Shown here piece by piece: positions 24,319-34,847 of a stretch of 64,000 nucleotides of DNA. Below the pieces are notes generated by a model. It did no database searches. It had not been told where the DNA came from and saw only the letters and a program-made list of their open reading frames with translations. Each line of letters begins with the position of its first letter. Position 1 is the first letter of the stretch. Origin of the DNA: Morinoia aosen. Lineage: Eukaryota; Arthropoda; Malacostraca; Amphipoda; Talitridae. The stretch covers positions 19,492,293 through 19,556,292 of the forward strand of contig CM059575.1 of assembly GCA_030386875.1 (NCBI GenBank), read 5' to 3'. A program made the position numbers and the translations under genes.

Positions 24319-26360
24319 CTGCATCCAGATTCATCATCAAAATGACAAGAAATTGCACTTAAATGAAAATATTTACAGTGTTATTTTATTTTATAACAGT
24401 ACAGAATTTGGTGAGACTTGGTTGTAAAAATCACATGTTTTATCATTTCCCGACTTGAAATGTAATTTTTATTGTGTTAAAATAATCTTTTTCGACATGC
24501 CATCTAGACTGTCCTGAATTTTCTGCGCTAATATTCGATATTTATGCGAGGGATATCGATGTGTGTAATTTTATTGAAGATGTTTGGGATCTGAGAGAAT
24601 AAACGTTATATGAAATCACGGATATGCAACTGCTTAATGGAAGAGGAAGTAAAGTGTGTGTGGTTGCATAAAGAAAAGAAACTCGAAACAGTGTAATGAG
24701 TAAATTAACGAGTTTCTTTGAATTAATGACTTGTTTTAAGACACAACAGAAGGCTTGAACACACCAACATGTTAGGATAATATGTGATGCTTAATGGGAT
24801 ACTTAGTGCTAATTTTCAGAATTTGCTTCTGAGATAAGTTCTCATTCATCGAAATATTTCCACACTCATGAGAAGTGAACAGTGGGCACTTCCTGTGTGT
24901 GAGGTCAAAATAACTCGATGAATGAGAACATTTATCGGACGCAAATTCTGAAAATTAGCACTAAGTCTCCCATTGGTTATCACATGTTACCCCAATATGT
25001 TAATGTGTTCACGCGTTCTGTTGTTTCATGAAACAAGTCGTTAATTCAATGCTTTTATGCTTTGTCCACGAAATTCGAGGAGACTCATTAATCCTCTCAC
25101 TACACCGCTTAGAGTTTCGTTTCTTAATGCAATTACACACACTTTACTTCCTCTCCCATTAAGCAGCGGCGCATCCGTCATATGATATACCGTTTATTCT
25201 CTCAGATCACTGACATCTTCACTGGATCCCGTCATTACGCTCTCTTAATGCGGCGCTGATTCCTCTTCAATCCCACGCCGAGGCTGCGCCGCAAATGAGG
25301 ATCCCGTGATCCTCAAGGCAACCCAAATCACTCCTAGCGATAACGACGCAATTAATTACAGTGCAATTAATTCAAAAATGAGTTGTACTGTATCTAATGA
25401 ACAGTTCCCTTAAACTGGAATTTGGTGTTGCTATTCATATTGGCCACACCAGCGTATCATCCACGCTACTGGCAGATTAATTTACGTTTGTGTTGCTCTT
25501 ATTCCTTTTGATTCACAAGCAGATAACAAATTTCTTTTCTCTAATCATCGTGCGTTTTTTACTTCGTATTCGTTTTTATCATTTCATTTTGAAATTGAGC
25601 GAACACACTTAATGTTGTATAAATTAAGAAACAGGAATAAATTCCATGCATGCAATGTCGATAATGACGCAACATTTATATTTTTACTCAGAAATTCAAG
25701 GATTCTTCCGTTGGCTTATCTTTCTCAAGCTGTTTGTAGGAGACATGAGAGACCTACGTAGGGGAGGCCCTCGCTCGAAGTCATCACTCCACGTCTTGCG
25801 TATTAGCAAAGCTAATACACTCCTGAGCGATGAGAACTGAGTGGGAAGCAGAGCGAACGTAAGACGCAATCTGCGCTCACCGTCAAATGATCTTCCTTCA
25901 GATCTTTCTACGCAAATGCAAGCCATCTTTCCGCTGGAAGAACTATGGGTAACATTAACATTTTTCAGCTTGGAAAAGCAGGCAAAACTATACTAGCGTA
26001 ACCTATTTTATAACCCGACGATATCTCTTGTTTTTGTGTCATGACTTGCTTGCCGCTGCACAGTTCTCAAAGACGTCGAGTGCTAAAAGGAAGTCATTGT
26101 TGCGACTATTAGCACCTAAATGAAGTGTATGTATTTTGAAATCTCAATCTCGCCCTCGTAGAGATCGCTTGACCAGAATGCGTACTGCTCATGGTATCCG
26201 ACTGCACCTAAAAAATATCATTTTGTTGAAGTGTTTTCGATAATTCAAACATTTTTCGAATTTACTAGTAATCGAATCAAGTTACTTATGATCAATGTGG
26301 GAGATTAGAATGTTAGCAAGCCTAAAATATTTTATTTTGAAATTATTTTACGCATCTCAC
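24319..26360 (-). other. Intron 3 with a long foldback
   Basis: The donor is GTGAGATGC after CGTGCTG, and the acceptor is GGATGCAG. Apart from the 645-bp palindrome described separately, the intron is AT-rich. The 25640-25930 segment has overlapping short frames on both strands, but nothing I recognise. Confidence 0.8.
24576..25220. mobile_element. Foldback (long palindromic) element in intron 3
   Basis: The left arm begins GAAGATGTTTGGGATCTGAG and reads into the centre through AGAGGAAGTAAAGTGTGTGT, TTAGTGCTAATTTTCAGAAT and TTCTCATTCATCGA. The right arm, reverse-complemented, shows the same words in the same order with scattered substitutions and small indels. The arms meet at about 24883 around a loop of roughly ten bases, so the whole 645 bp can fold into one hairpin. 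No coding frame is present. It resembles foldback or hairpin MITEs. I see no confident target duplication. Confidence 0.85.
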
Positions 26361-26523
26361 CAGCACGGAGGTATCCGAAGGTGTAGCGCTCGGAGGGCAG
26401 TTTTTGAGCAGTTTTGGAGGCTGCCAGCACTGCCAGCAGCCCGAAGCTGTCACAGAGTAGGTGACTGCTGTCATACAGCACCGCAACGCTGCCAGACCAC
26501 CAGCTCCCGACTGCCTGCACCAA
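26361..26523 (-). CDS. ZnT-type transporter, exon 3 (end of TM1, TM2)
   Basis: Encodes LVQAVGSWWSGSVAVLYDSS, HLLCDSFGLLAVLAASKTAQ and KLPSERYTFGYLRA plus one base. This is the end of TM1, the conserved SGSxAxLxDxxH turn, and TM2 with HLLCD, the first HxxxD pair of the metal site. It closes on the (Y/F)TFGYxRA motif. Phase is 0 in and 1 out. The acceptor is TGGTGTGCCAG; a second AG nine bases further in would also be in frame and would drop three residues, so the exact start is slightly uncertain. Confidence 0.9.
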
Positions 26524-29500
26524 CTGGCACACCATACCCACAATTTTTACCACGAAATAACAATTTTGATCACGAAATGACAATTTTCACATCGAAATAA
26601 AAATTCTTACATCGAAATAATGTTCTCCACAGAACAACATTCTTTCCAAGAAATTACAATAATTACCACGAAATAACTACTATGCACTCCTCGTATGCAA
26701 ACTTGAAGCACTTTTAAGACTGGTCGTGGATGCATCAGGCTTAGAACAAGTTCAATTCTCTGCAGATGACAGTCCAATGTATCTGATCTGAATACAACGA
26801 TCGAAGTGAAACAACAAAGAATTGTCGCACGTTAGCCTTCAAAGAACAAACTATGTGAGAAAACGTCTTGGAACTGGTTTGAAGAAACGAATTTAGCTGT
26901 ATGATCGTAATGATCATTAAGATGTTTCGTCTGCGCAAAACTGCCCTGTATAAAGAAAATTAAATTAATCTTCCTTAATTCTGACAGCAAAGAAAATAAA
27001 GAAAATAGTTTCAATTTAACAGCCGCACAGACAGCCTAAGGATTCAGCTGACGAATGTGTAGAAGAAAATTTGCTATTCATAAAAGCATTTTATCTTATT
27101 AGCACATTGCGGTCCTAGATTCTAGAAATAAGAGTCGAAAGAAAACACACTCATCACAGTTACACTGCACTTAACCGCTCTTATCCTGCGGCTCATCACA
27201 TTTGCTCTATAGCTCTCCACAGTCACAACACAGCTCACCACAGCAGCATCACAGCTCACCCCAGCCACACCACAGCTCACCACAGCTCACCACAGCTCAC
27301 CCCAGTCACACCACAGCTCACCACAGCAGCACCACAACTCACCACAGTCACACAACAGCTCACCACAGCTCACCACAGTTGCACTGTAGCTCACCACAGT
27401 CACACCACAGCTCAACACAGTTGCACTGTAGCTCACCACAGTCACACCACAGCTCAACACAGTCACATTACAGCTCCCAACAGTTGCACTGTAGCTCACC
27501 ACAGCTCACCACAGCTCACCACAGCTCCCCACAGTCACACCACAGCTCACCACAGCAGCACCATAGCTCACCACAGCTCACCACAGTCACACCACAGCTC
27601 AACACAGTCACACCACAGCTCACCACAGTCACACCACAGCTCACCATAGCTCACCACAGTCACACCACAGCACACCACAGCAGCACCACAGCTCACCACA
27701 GCAGCACCACAGCTCACCACAGCTCACCACAGTCACACCACAGCTCAACACAGTCACACCACAGCTCACCACAGTCACACCACAGCTCACCACAGCAGCA
27801 CCACAGCTCCCCACAGTTGCACTGTAGCTCACATTAGCTCACCACAGCTCACCACAGCTCACCACAGTCACACCACAGCTCCCCACAGTTGCACTGTAGC
27901 TCACATTAGCTCACCACAGCTCACCACAGCTCACCACAGCTCACCACAGTCACAACACAGCTCACCACAGCAGCACCACAGCTCACCACAGCAGCCCCAC
28001 AGCTCACCACAGCTCACCACAGTCACAACACAGCTCACCACAGCAGCACCACAGCTCACCACAGCAGCCCCACAGCAGCACCACAGCTCACCACAGTCAC
28101 ATTACAGCTCCCAACAGTTGAACTGTAGCTCACCACAGCTCACCACAGCTCACCACAGCTCACCACAGTCACAACACAGCTCACCACAGCAGCACCACAG
28201 CTCACCACAGCAGCCCCACAGCAGCACCACAGCTCAACACAGTCACATTACAGCTCCCAACAGTTGCACTGTAGCTCACCACAGCTCACCACAGCTCACC
28301 ACAGCTCACCACAGCCGCACCGAAGCTCACCACAGTCACACCACAGCTCACCAAACTCACCACAGCCGCACCACAGCTCACCACAGTCACACCACAGCTC
28401 ACTAGAGTTGCACTGTAGCTCACCACAGCTCACCACAGTCACACCACAGCTCACCACAGTCACACCACAGCTCACCATAGCCGCACCACAGCTCACCACA
28501 GTCACACCACAGCTCACCACAGCCGCACCACAGCTCACTACAGTCACACCACAGCTCACCACAGTCACACCACAGCTCACCATAGCCGCATCACAGCTCC
28601 CCACAGTCACACCACAGCTCTCCAGAGTCACACCACAGCTCACCACAGCTGCCCCACAGCTCACCACAGTCACACCCCAGCTCACCATAGCTGCACCACA
28701 GCTCACCATAGCCGCACCACAACTCACCACAGTCACAGTCCAGCTCACCATAGCCTCAGCACAGATCACCGTAGCCGCACCACAGCTCACCATAGCCGCA
28801 CCACAGCTCACCATAGTCGCACCACAGCTCACCATAGCCGCACCACAGCTCACCACAGTCACACCCCATCTCACCACAGTCACACCCCAGCTCACCAGTC
28901 ACACCACAGCTCACCACAGCTCACCAGTCATACCACAGCTCACCACAGCTCACCACAGCTCACCAGACACACCACAGCTCACAACAGCTCACCACAGTCA
29001 CACCCCAGCTCACCATAGCCGCACCACAGCTCACCACAGTCACACCACAGCTCACCACAGTCACACCCCAGCTCACCATAGCCGCACCACAGCTCACCAC
29101 AGTCACACCACAGCTCACCACAGTCACACCCCAGCTCACCATAACCGCACCAGAGCTCACCATAGCCGCACCACAGCTCACCAGTCACAACACAGCTCAC
29201 CACAGTCACACCACAGCTCACCAGTCACACCACAACTCACCACAGCTCACCACAGTCACACCCCAGCTCACCACAGCCGCACCACAGCTCACCGTAGCCG
29301 CACCACAGCTCACCACAGTCACACCCCAGCTCACCATAGCCGCACCACAGCTTACCATAGCCGCATCACAGCTCACCAGTCACACCACAGCTCACCACAG
29401 CTCACCACAGCTCACCACAGCTCACCACAGTCACACCACAGCTCACCATAGCCGCATCACAGCTCACCAGTCACACCACAGCTCACCACTGCTCACATTA

Positions 29501-29652
29501 GCTCACCACAGTCACACCACAGCTCACCACAGCTCACCATAGTCACACCACTGCTTACCCCAGTCACACCACAGCCGCACCACAGCTCACCACAGTCCCA
29601 CTACACCTCACCACAGTTACACTTCAGTTCACCACAGCTCACCACAGCTCAC
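26524..29652 (-). other. Intron 2, dominated by a donor-derived array
   Basis: The donor is GTGAGC after GTTTGTG, and the acceptor is TGTGCCAG. A 2.4-kb short-unit array occupies the donor side. Near the acceptor (26540-26680) there is a small degenerate repeat of CGAAATRACAATT-like words. 26690-27200 is AT-rich and featureless. Confidence 0.75.
27213..29652. repeat. Compound short-unit minisatellite built on GTGAGCTGTG, about 2.4 kb
   Basis: On the coding strand the array is made of ten-base words GTGAGCTGTG, GTGTGACTGT and G(T/C)GGCTGTG in changing order (CAGCTCACCA, CAGTCACACC and CAGCCGCACC on the + strand). The first word is the exon 2 donor itself: TTTGTG, then GTGAGCTGTG, then GTGAGCTGTG. 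Longer blocks, such as those carrying GTTGCACTGTAGCTC (27388, 27423, 27485, 27817, 27888, 28262), recur, so multi-unit duplications have occurred. His/Ser/Gln-rich frames up to 395 codons over it are artefacts. Confidence 0.95.
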
Positions 29653-29775
29653 CACAAACACAGCTGCTACAGCTGCCGCCACAGCGATGCGTGAGGAGTC
29701 CGAGGCGCCCTCTGTGCTGTGCGTTGCTGTGTAGCCGGTGTGCTGCACAGCTGTAGAGCTGCACCTGCTGTACAC
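29653..29775 (-). CDS. ZnT-type transporter, probable exon 2 (N-terminal region, start of TM1)
   Basis: Read in the frame required by exon 3, this gives VYSRCSSTAVQHTGYTATHS, TEGASDSSRI and AVAAAVAAVFV, joining to LVQAVGS to form an unbroken TM1. The donor is GTGAGC in phase 0, as exon 3 needs. The left boundary is less certain. The phase-0 acceptor ACTGAGCAG before 29775 fits exon 1, but another AG inside (before CACACCGGC) would also be in phase. The base composition is exon-like (GC-rich) between two repeat arrays. The 44-bp array begins 15 bases upstream of the proposed acceptor. Confidence 0.65.
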
Positions 29776-29789
29776 CTGCTCAGTTGAGT

Positions 29790-30103
29790 GCAGTACAGGG
29801 CAGATGTACGTGAGTGCAGATGTACAATTGAATGTAGTACAGGGCAGATGTGCGTGAGTGCAGATGTACAATTGAATGTAGTACAGGGCAGATGTGCGTG
29901 AGTGCAGATGTACAATTGAATGTAGTACAGGGCAGATGTACGTGAGTGCAGATGTACAATTGAATGTAGTACAGGGCAGATGTGCGTGAGTGCAGATGTA
30001 CAATTGAATGCAGCACAAGACAGATGTACGTGAGTGCAGATGTACAATTGAGTGCAATACAGGACAGATGTACGTGAGTGCAGATGTACAATTGAGTGCA
30101 GTA
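29790..30103. repeat. 44-bp minisatellite, about 7 copies
   Basis: Units contain GTGAGTGCAGATGTACAATT, GARTGYAGTAC and AGGGCAGATGTRC, every 44 bp. The array sits at the acceptor end of intron 1, directly next to exon 2. GTGAGTGCAG-like words here are on the + strand, opposite to the gene. Cys/His-rich - strand frames of 100-150 codons are artefacts. Confidence 0.95.
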
Positions 30104-31560
30104 CTAAGCTGACGGGCGTGCGCAACTCGGCAAGAGCTTTATTTAATTTCGGACGAGGCTTAAATAAAGTCCATTTTTTATTCTAATAATCATGTACTCG
30201 TACGTTTATTGCTCGAACAACAAGCCTTTCAATTGAAGTGGAAACAATCAAAGATTTAAGAACAATTGAGGAACTCTCGTACCTATATTGGTCGTATATC
30301 TACTGCATTAACTTATTGATTCAAGCGAATATACTGTTTGGCTAGTATAGTGATCAATAATTAACCATAAATACCGTGGAGATAAATTCACTGGCTTGAA
30401 CCCACAAATGAATAAATTATACACTCTCTATACTTCAATGGAGTGTGACGTGCAGTTTACAATTATTTCAAGCCTCTTAGATTTTTTTAATTTGCTGTTG
30501 ACTTCAAGTTCTCATTCTCCGTATTCCAAAGAAATCTAGACTGGTAAGTGGATTTAAATTAACGGTGCGCTCTCTTTTGTTATCTAAAAAATTTGAGTTC
30601 CATTCAGGTACAGTTCAAATTGATGTATTGTATGAAATAATACTAAAAGTACGCAAAACTGATCCTTCATGCTTCTTGTTAGCATGTTAATAGCTAAAAA
30701 TAAACTTTAATTACAAGAATAATATGATGCGCGAGACATCAAATATCTTAGAAATTAAATATTTAGACATTAAAGAGCGTGCCAAGTTAGTAATTAGAAT
30801 GAAGATTAAACTAATTTACGAAGGGGAAATAAAATGATAACATTAATTATGCCATAAAGCTTACAATTTTACTTGAATACTACTACTCTCAAGAATAAAG
30901 AGTGAGCAGATCTCAAACACAAGTGCACTGGATAGATTGAAAAGCTGCTAATGCATTTCCGAGCGGCGTCCCGTATTTTAAGAGAAACAATTTATTAACA
31001 TTTCTTATAGCGCACAACTAAAAATTTATAATTTTATTTTCAAACGTTAACATTCTTTTTGGGCGTGTAGTTCCATTTGAACATCCACGATGTATTAGCC
31101 TTTAAGTATCTTTAATTCTATTTTTTCCACTAGTAGTAGGAATCAAGTTTTTATAAATATTTTATTTTAACATTTTTGCAGTTAAAATGCAGTTAAAAAT
31201 TGAGAGTTAAAAAACTGTAGGAAGACTTATATACTGGAAGGCCCACTACTGAAGATTTGGATAAGAAAGACAATAGAGACGCTCAAAGAATATATTTTTC
31301 CCATTGAGAAACTATAAAACATGCCAGACGTGATTGTTCAAATTACTAAAAAATGTAAACGTAGGAATAGAACAGCAAAATTTTGAGCGTAGGCTAATTT
31401 CAAATGAAGTATTTGCGATTCAAACAAATTCCTGCTCATTTCCTAACTCAAAATTGTTCCAGGTCGATGCGTCTTGAATTATTTGAACGCAATTTTCCTA
31501 GTTTAGAACAAACTCTGCCAGCAAGCCTCGTCAACATGAGCCTCTCTTGATGTTCCAGCT

Positions 31561-31788
31561 TCATATTGCTGCCCTGCAAACCGCTGCGAGCTGTTACCCT
31601 ACAAACATTTGCACACTTTTGCCTCACACATCGCCTTTTACTGTTGTTTTGTATGCAGCTGCGAACTGTTACCCCACTAACAACAGAGCACTTTTACCTC
31701 ACTCATTGCCATTTACTGTTGTTTTGTGTGCAGCTGCGAACTGTTACCCCACTAACAACAGAGCTCTTTAACCTCACACATTGCCTTT
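31561..31788. repeat. 75-bp repeat, left fragment of the LINE-split array
   Basis: About three units containing TTTACTGTTGTTTTG, GCAGCTGCGAACTGTTACCC and ACTAACAACAGAG, spaced 75 bp (for example 31681 and 31756). The same unit resumes at 36027 on the other side of the LINE, so this was one array. Confidence 0.9.
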
Positions 31789-31866
31789 CTTTTGGTCCTT
31801 TGGTGAAGTTCGGACGCTCTGGTCCAGGTCACGCCGAAGGCGCCGCCTCACAGCGCTGTCGCGCCG

Positions 31867-34812
31867 CTACAGTTGTTGCGCCCTTCGGTGGGCGAGCTGC
31901 TGCAGCAAACTGTTGCCTGCAGCAGGCTGATAGTAGTGAGGCAGCGGTGGCTTGTCCGGAACCGTCCTCAAAAATTCATCCAGTTGCCTCTTAAATGCCT
32001 CCAGCGACCCGACATGCTCTCTCAGGGTGCGGGGAAGACAATTAAAAAGTTTTGGGCCCATGACCGAAAACGACTGCTCATGCCTGCTCCTCACACTTGC
32101 TGGGGCTCTTTTATTCAGGGTCGGGACCACACACAATGTACCGAACCGAATGTGCTGTTTCGTCCGAAGCCCAATTCTGCCGTCCGTGAAGTTCGGAACA
32201 AGCCCCGTCAGCATCTTCCATGTATATATTACTATATACCTCTCCCTACGCCGTTGGAGGGAGTACATCCGATAATGCTCAAGTCGGCTCCAATAATCCA
32301 GTCGACGAGCACCTTCAATCCTGGCAGTGAAGGACCTCTGAATACTCTCCAGCCGCACTATATCTCCCCGCCCACTTGGGCTCCAAAGTTGGCAGCAATA
32401 CTCTGCCAGGGGAAGAATTAGTGCTCTGTACAGGGTCAACATTAGGGTCGGCTCTCTGGTCCTAAAGGTCCTCCACACCCACCCCATCTGCCGCCTGCAT
32501 CTCTTCACCACACCACTGATGTGCTCGCCGAAGCCTCCTCCCTCCTCCACAACAACCCCCAAGTCTCGAAGAGAAAGCTTTCTCTCAATCGTGAGGTTAC
32601 CCGCTGTCGTGTGGGAGAATGCTTCGTCTGGATGCCCGCCGTACCTAATGAGCTCAAATTTAGCCTCATTGAATTTCATGTTATTTTCCTCCGCCCAGAC
32701 ATAGATCCTCTCCAAATCCTCCTGCAAGTCGACGCAATCCTCTGAGCTGGCCACCTCCTTAATTATCCTGGTGTCATCAGCAAAAGAGGACGCCCGCGCA
32801 TGTTGCAGGTTTAGATCAATGTTTGCGATGTGGATCAAAAACAGTAGCGGGCCCAGCACTGAGCCTTGCGGGACCCCGCTTGCAACCACCGACTCAGACG
32901 AGAGGCACCCATCCACGACCACCATCTGCCTCCGATCCGTCAAGAAACTGGCCAACCATCTCAGCAACGTTCCTCCAATGTGGGAAGCCCGCAGCTTTCG
33001 CAGAAGGACACCATGGTCCACCTTATCAAAGGCTTTGGCGAAGTCCAAGTACACGACATCGACTGCCCGTCCACTGCCCAGCTCTTCGGTTATTAAGCGG
33101 TGATGCTCTAGAAGCTGCGAGAGGCATGACCTTCCTCTTCTGAAGCCATGTTGATGCTCGTTGAAGAGGTCCGCACTCTGCAAAAGACGCACCAATCTCC
33201 TGGCTACCACCCTCTCAAAGACCTTAATAACATGTGACGTCAGTACTACTGGTCGATAATTCATTGGGGCGTGCTTTTCTCCGCCCTTGAATATCGGTGT
33301 CACTAAACCACGCTTCAGTGCTTGCGGGACGTTGCCTTCGCTCATCGACGACCACCACAGCCGAAAGAGTGGCATCTTTAGTTCCTCGCAGCAATTTCGC
33401 AGCAATACGGCAGGGATTCCATCCGGTCCCGGCGCCGACGTCGGGGACAGTTCTTTTATAGAGACCACCAAATCGTCCTCCGTAAAGCAGATGTCCTCCA
33501 ACAGTCCCGGTTCACGGATCCCTCGCAGCAGCTCATCCAAGTGTGACCTCAGGCTCTGGAGTCTCGGTACGCTGAATACGGACTCATATTGCTTTCTCAA
33601 GACCTCACACTTTTCGTCTGGAGCACTGACAATACTATCACCGATGCGGAACGGTCCAACCGTAGACCTTGTCAGGGTTCTCCTTTTGGCGAATGCATAG
33701 AAGTACTTAGGGTTTCTTTGGATTGCCTCCACGGCCAAATCCTCCTCCCTCAAAGCTTCCTCCTCATGCGAACGCTGGAGCAATACCTCAAGGTCACGCA
33801 CCATTGCAACAATTCTCTGCTTTGTCTCTGGAGTGACTGGTTCTGATAGTCGCTTTAAGAGCCGTCTCCTCTTGCGCATCAAAGTACGGCGATCACTAGG
33901 AACAGATCTACCTTTATACTTCCTTCTCCTCGGCACGTACTTTGGGCAGACGTCAGCCAGCACCCCACAGAACTGCTGATACACTTCCTCTGCCACATCT
34001 GCCCCCATCCGGTCCTCCCAGTGTAACTCCAACAGGTGCCTCCTCAACCCAGTCCAATCAACACGTTCGCTCATGAAGTTCAGTGAGTCAAGCGCACACC
34101 GCCCACTTTGGCGCTCCTCACTACGAGACTTCGAGCCTAGGTCAACGGCGGCCAGGATTAACCGGTGGTCCGACAGGATAGTGTCTTCGACAGCTAGTCC
34201 TCTCACCAGGTCCCCGTCATTTGTCAGGAATAGGTCCAGTACACTGTCCAACCGCGTAGGCACAGTGACATACTGCTCCAGGGCAAACTCCTCCATAAAG
34301 CTCCAAAGAGCAGCCGCCTGTGCTCTGGTATCATTGGCACCTCCTTCCATCCTACCAGTGGACCAGCACATCCGAGGGAAGTTGAAGTCTCCCAACACCA
34401 CCATGGTTGGGGTGGGAGTACCCAGCTCCTCCAACCTCCCAACAAGATGGCCAAGCACAGTATCGAAGTTGGTCCATTCACATGTAGGAGGTCTGTAAAT
34501 CACAGCCAGGACCAGCCTCCTACTGTCGAACCACAACGCAAGGTGCTCCACCACTCCATTAGAACCGCCAGTGAGGACAAAAGCTTCAGCGGCTATATCC
34601 TCCCTTACAAACACCGCAACTCCGCCCTTCTTTCGGCCTGGAAGTCGGTCCGAACTAAATATCTGGAAACCCTCCATGTAGACCTCAGCGTCAAGCACGT
34701 CCACGTTCAGATGGGTTTCCACCAAAGCAATCAACACAGCACCCGCGAGAAGAGCTCTTTCCCTGAGCATTCCGACCTTGAACTTCTTCTGACGGGTGCT
34801 CAAGCCCTCCAC
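31867..34812 (-). CDS. LINE ORF2: endonuclease-reverse transcriptase
   Basis: 981 codons open from a GTG at 34812; the frame is open further upstream (III-CNVEGL), the usual start of the endonuclease domain, and no ATG lies in frame there. The apurinic endonuclease (about 1-225) has ET (E32), GDFN (D142) and SDH (214-216). The reverse transcriptase (about 450-720) has YLDFAKAF (D590), GVPQGSVLGPLLF (646-658) and FADD (677-680). The C-terminal region ends at TAG/TGA-side 31867 with no cysteine-rich finger obvious. The catalytic residues that I can check are all present. Translation probably depends on reinitiation or stop-proximal coupling after ORF1, whose stop lies about 36 bases upstream. 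Confidence 0.93.
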   Translation of the reverse strand: MEGLSTRQKKFKVGMLRERALLAGAVLIALVETHLNVDVLDAEVYMEGFQIFSSDRLPGRKKGGVAVFVREDIAAEAFVLTGGSNGVVEHLALWFDSRRLVLAVIYRPPTCEWTNFDTVLGHLVGRLEELGTPTPTMVVLGDFNFPRMCWSTGRMEGGANDTRAQAAALWSFMEEFALEQYVTVPTRLDSVLDLFLTNDGDLVRGLAVEDTILSDHRLILAAVDLGSKSRSEERQSGRCALDSLNFMSERVDWTGLRRHLLELHWEDRMGADVAEEVYQQFCGVLADVCPKYVPRRRKYKGRSVPSDRRTLMRKRRRLLKRLSEPVTPETKQRIVAMVRDLEVLLQRSHEEEALREEDLAVEAIQRNPKYFYAFAKRRTLTRSTVGPFRIGDSIVSAPDEKCEVLRKQYESVFSVPRLQSLRSHLDELLRGIREPGLLEDICFTEDDLVVSIKELSPTSAPGPDGIPAVLLRNCCEELKMPLFRLWWSSMSEGNVPQALKRGLVTPIFKGGEKHAPMNYRPVVLTSHVIKVFERVVARRLVRLLQSADLFNEHQHGFRRGRSCLSQLLEHHRLITEELGSGRAVDVVYLDFAKAFDKVDHGVLLRKLRASHIGGTLLRWLASFLTDRRQMVVVDGCLSSESVVASGVPQGSVLGPLLFLIHIANIDLNLQHARASSFADDTRIIKEVASSEDCVDLQEDLERIYVWAEENNMKFNEAKFELIRYGGHPDEAFSHTTAGNLTIERKLSLRDLGVVVEEGGGFGEHISGVVKRCRRQMGWVWRTFRTREPTLMLTLYRALILPLAEYCCQLWSPSGRGDIVRLESIQRSFTARIEGARRLDYWSRLEHYRMYSLQRRRERYIVIYTWKMLTGLVPNFTDGRIGLRTKQHIRFGTLCVVPTLNKRAPASVRSRHEQSFSVMGPKLFNCLPRTLREHVGSLEAFKRQLDEFLRTVPDKPPLPHYYQPAAGNSLLQQLAHRRAQQL

Positions 34813-34847
34813 ATTGCATATTATTATAGTGCAATGAGTTTCCTTGC

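Noticed and set aside
27202..29451. His/Ser/Gln-rich proteins up to 395 codons
   Set aside because: Translation of the CAGCTCACCA-type array in intron 2 of the transporter, mostly on the antisense strand.
14636..30103. CRISPR-like regular repeats
   Set aside because: Units abut directly with no unique spacers and lie in eukaryotic introns; they are minisatellites.
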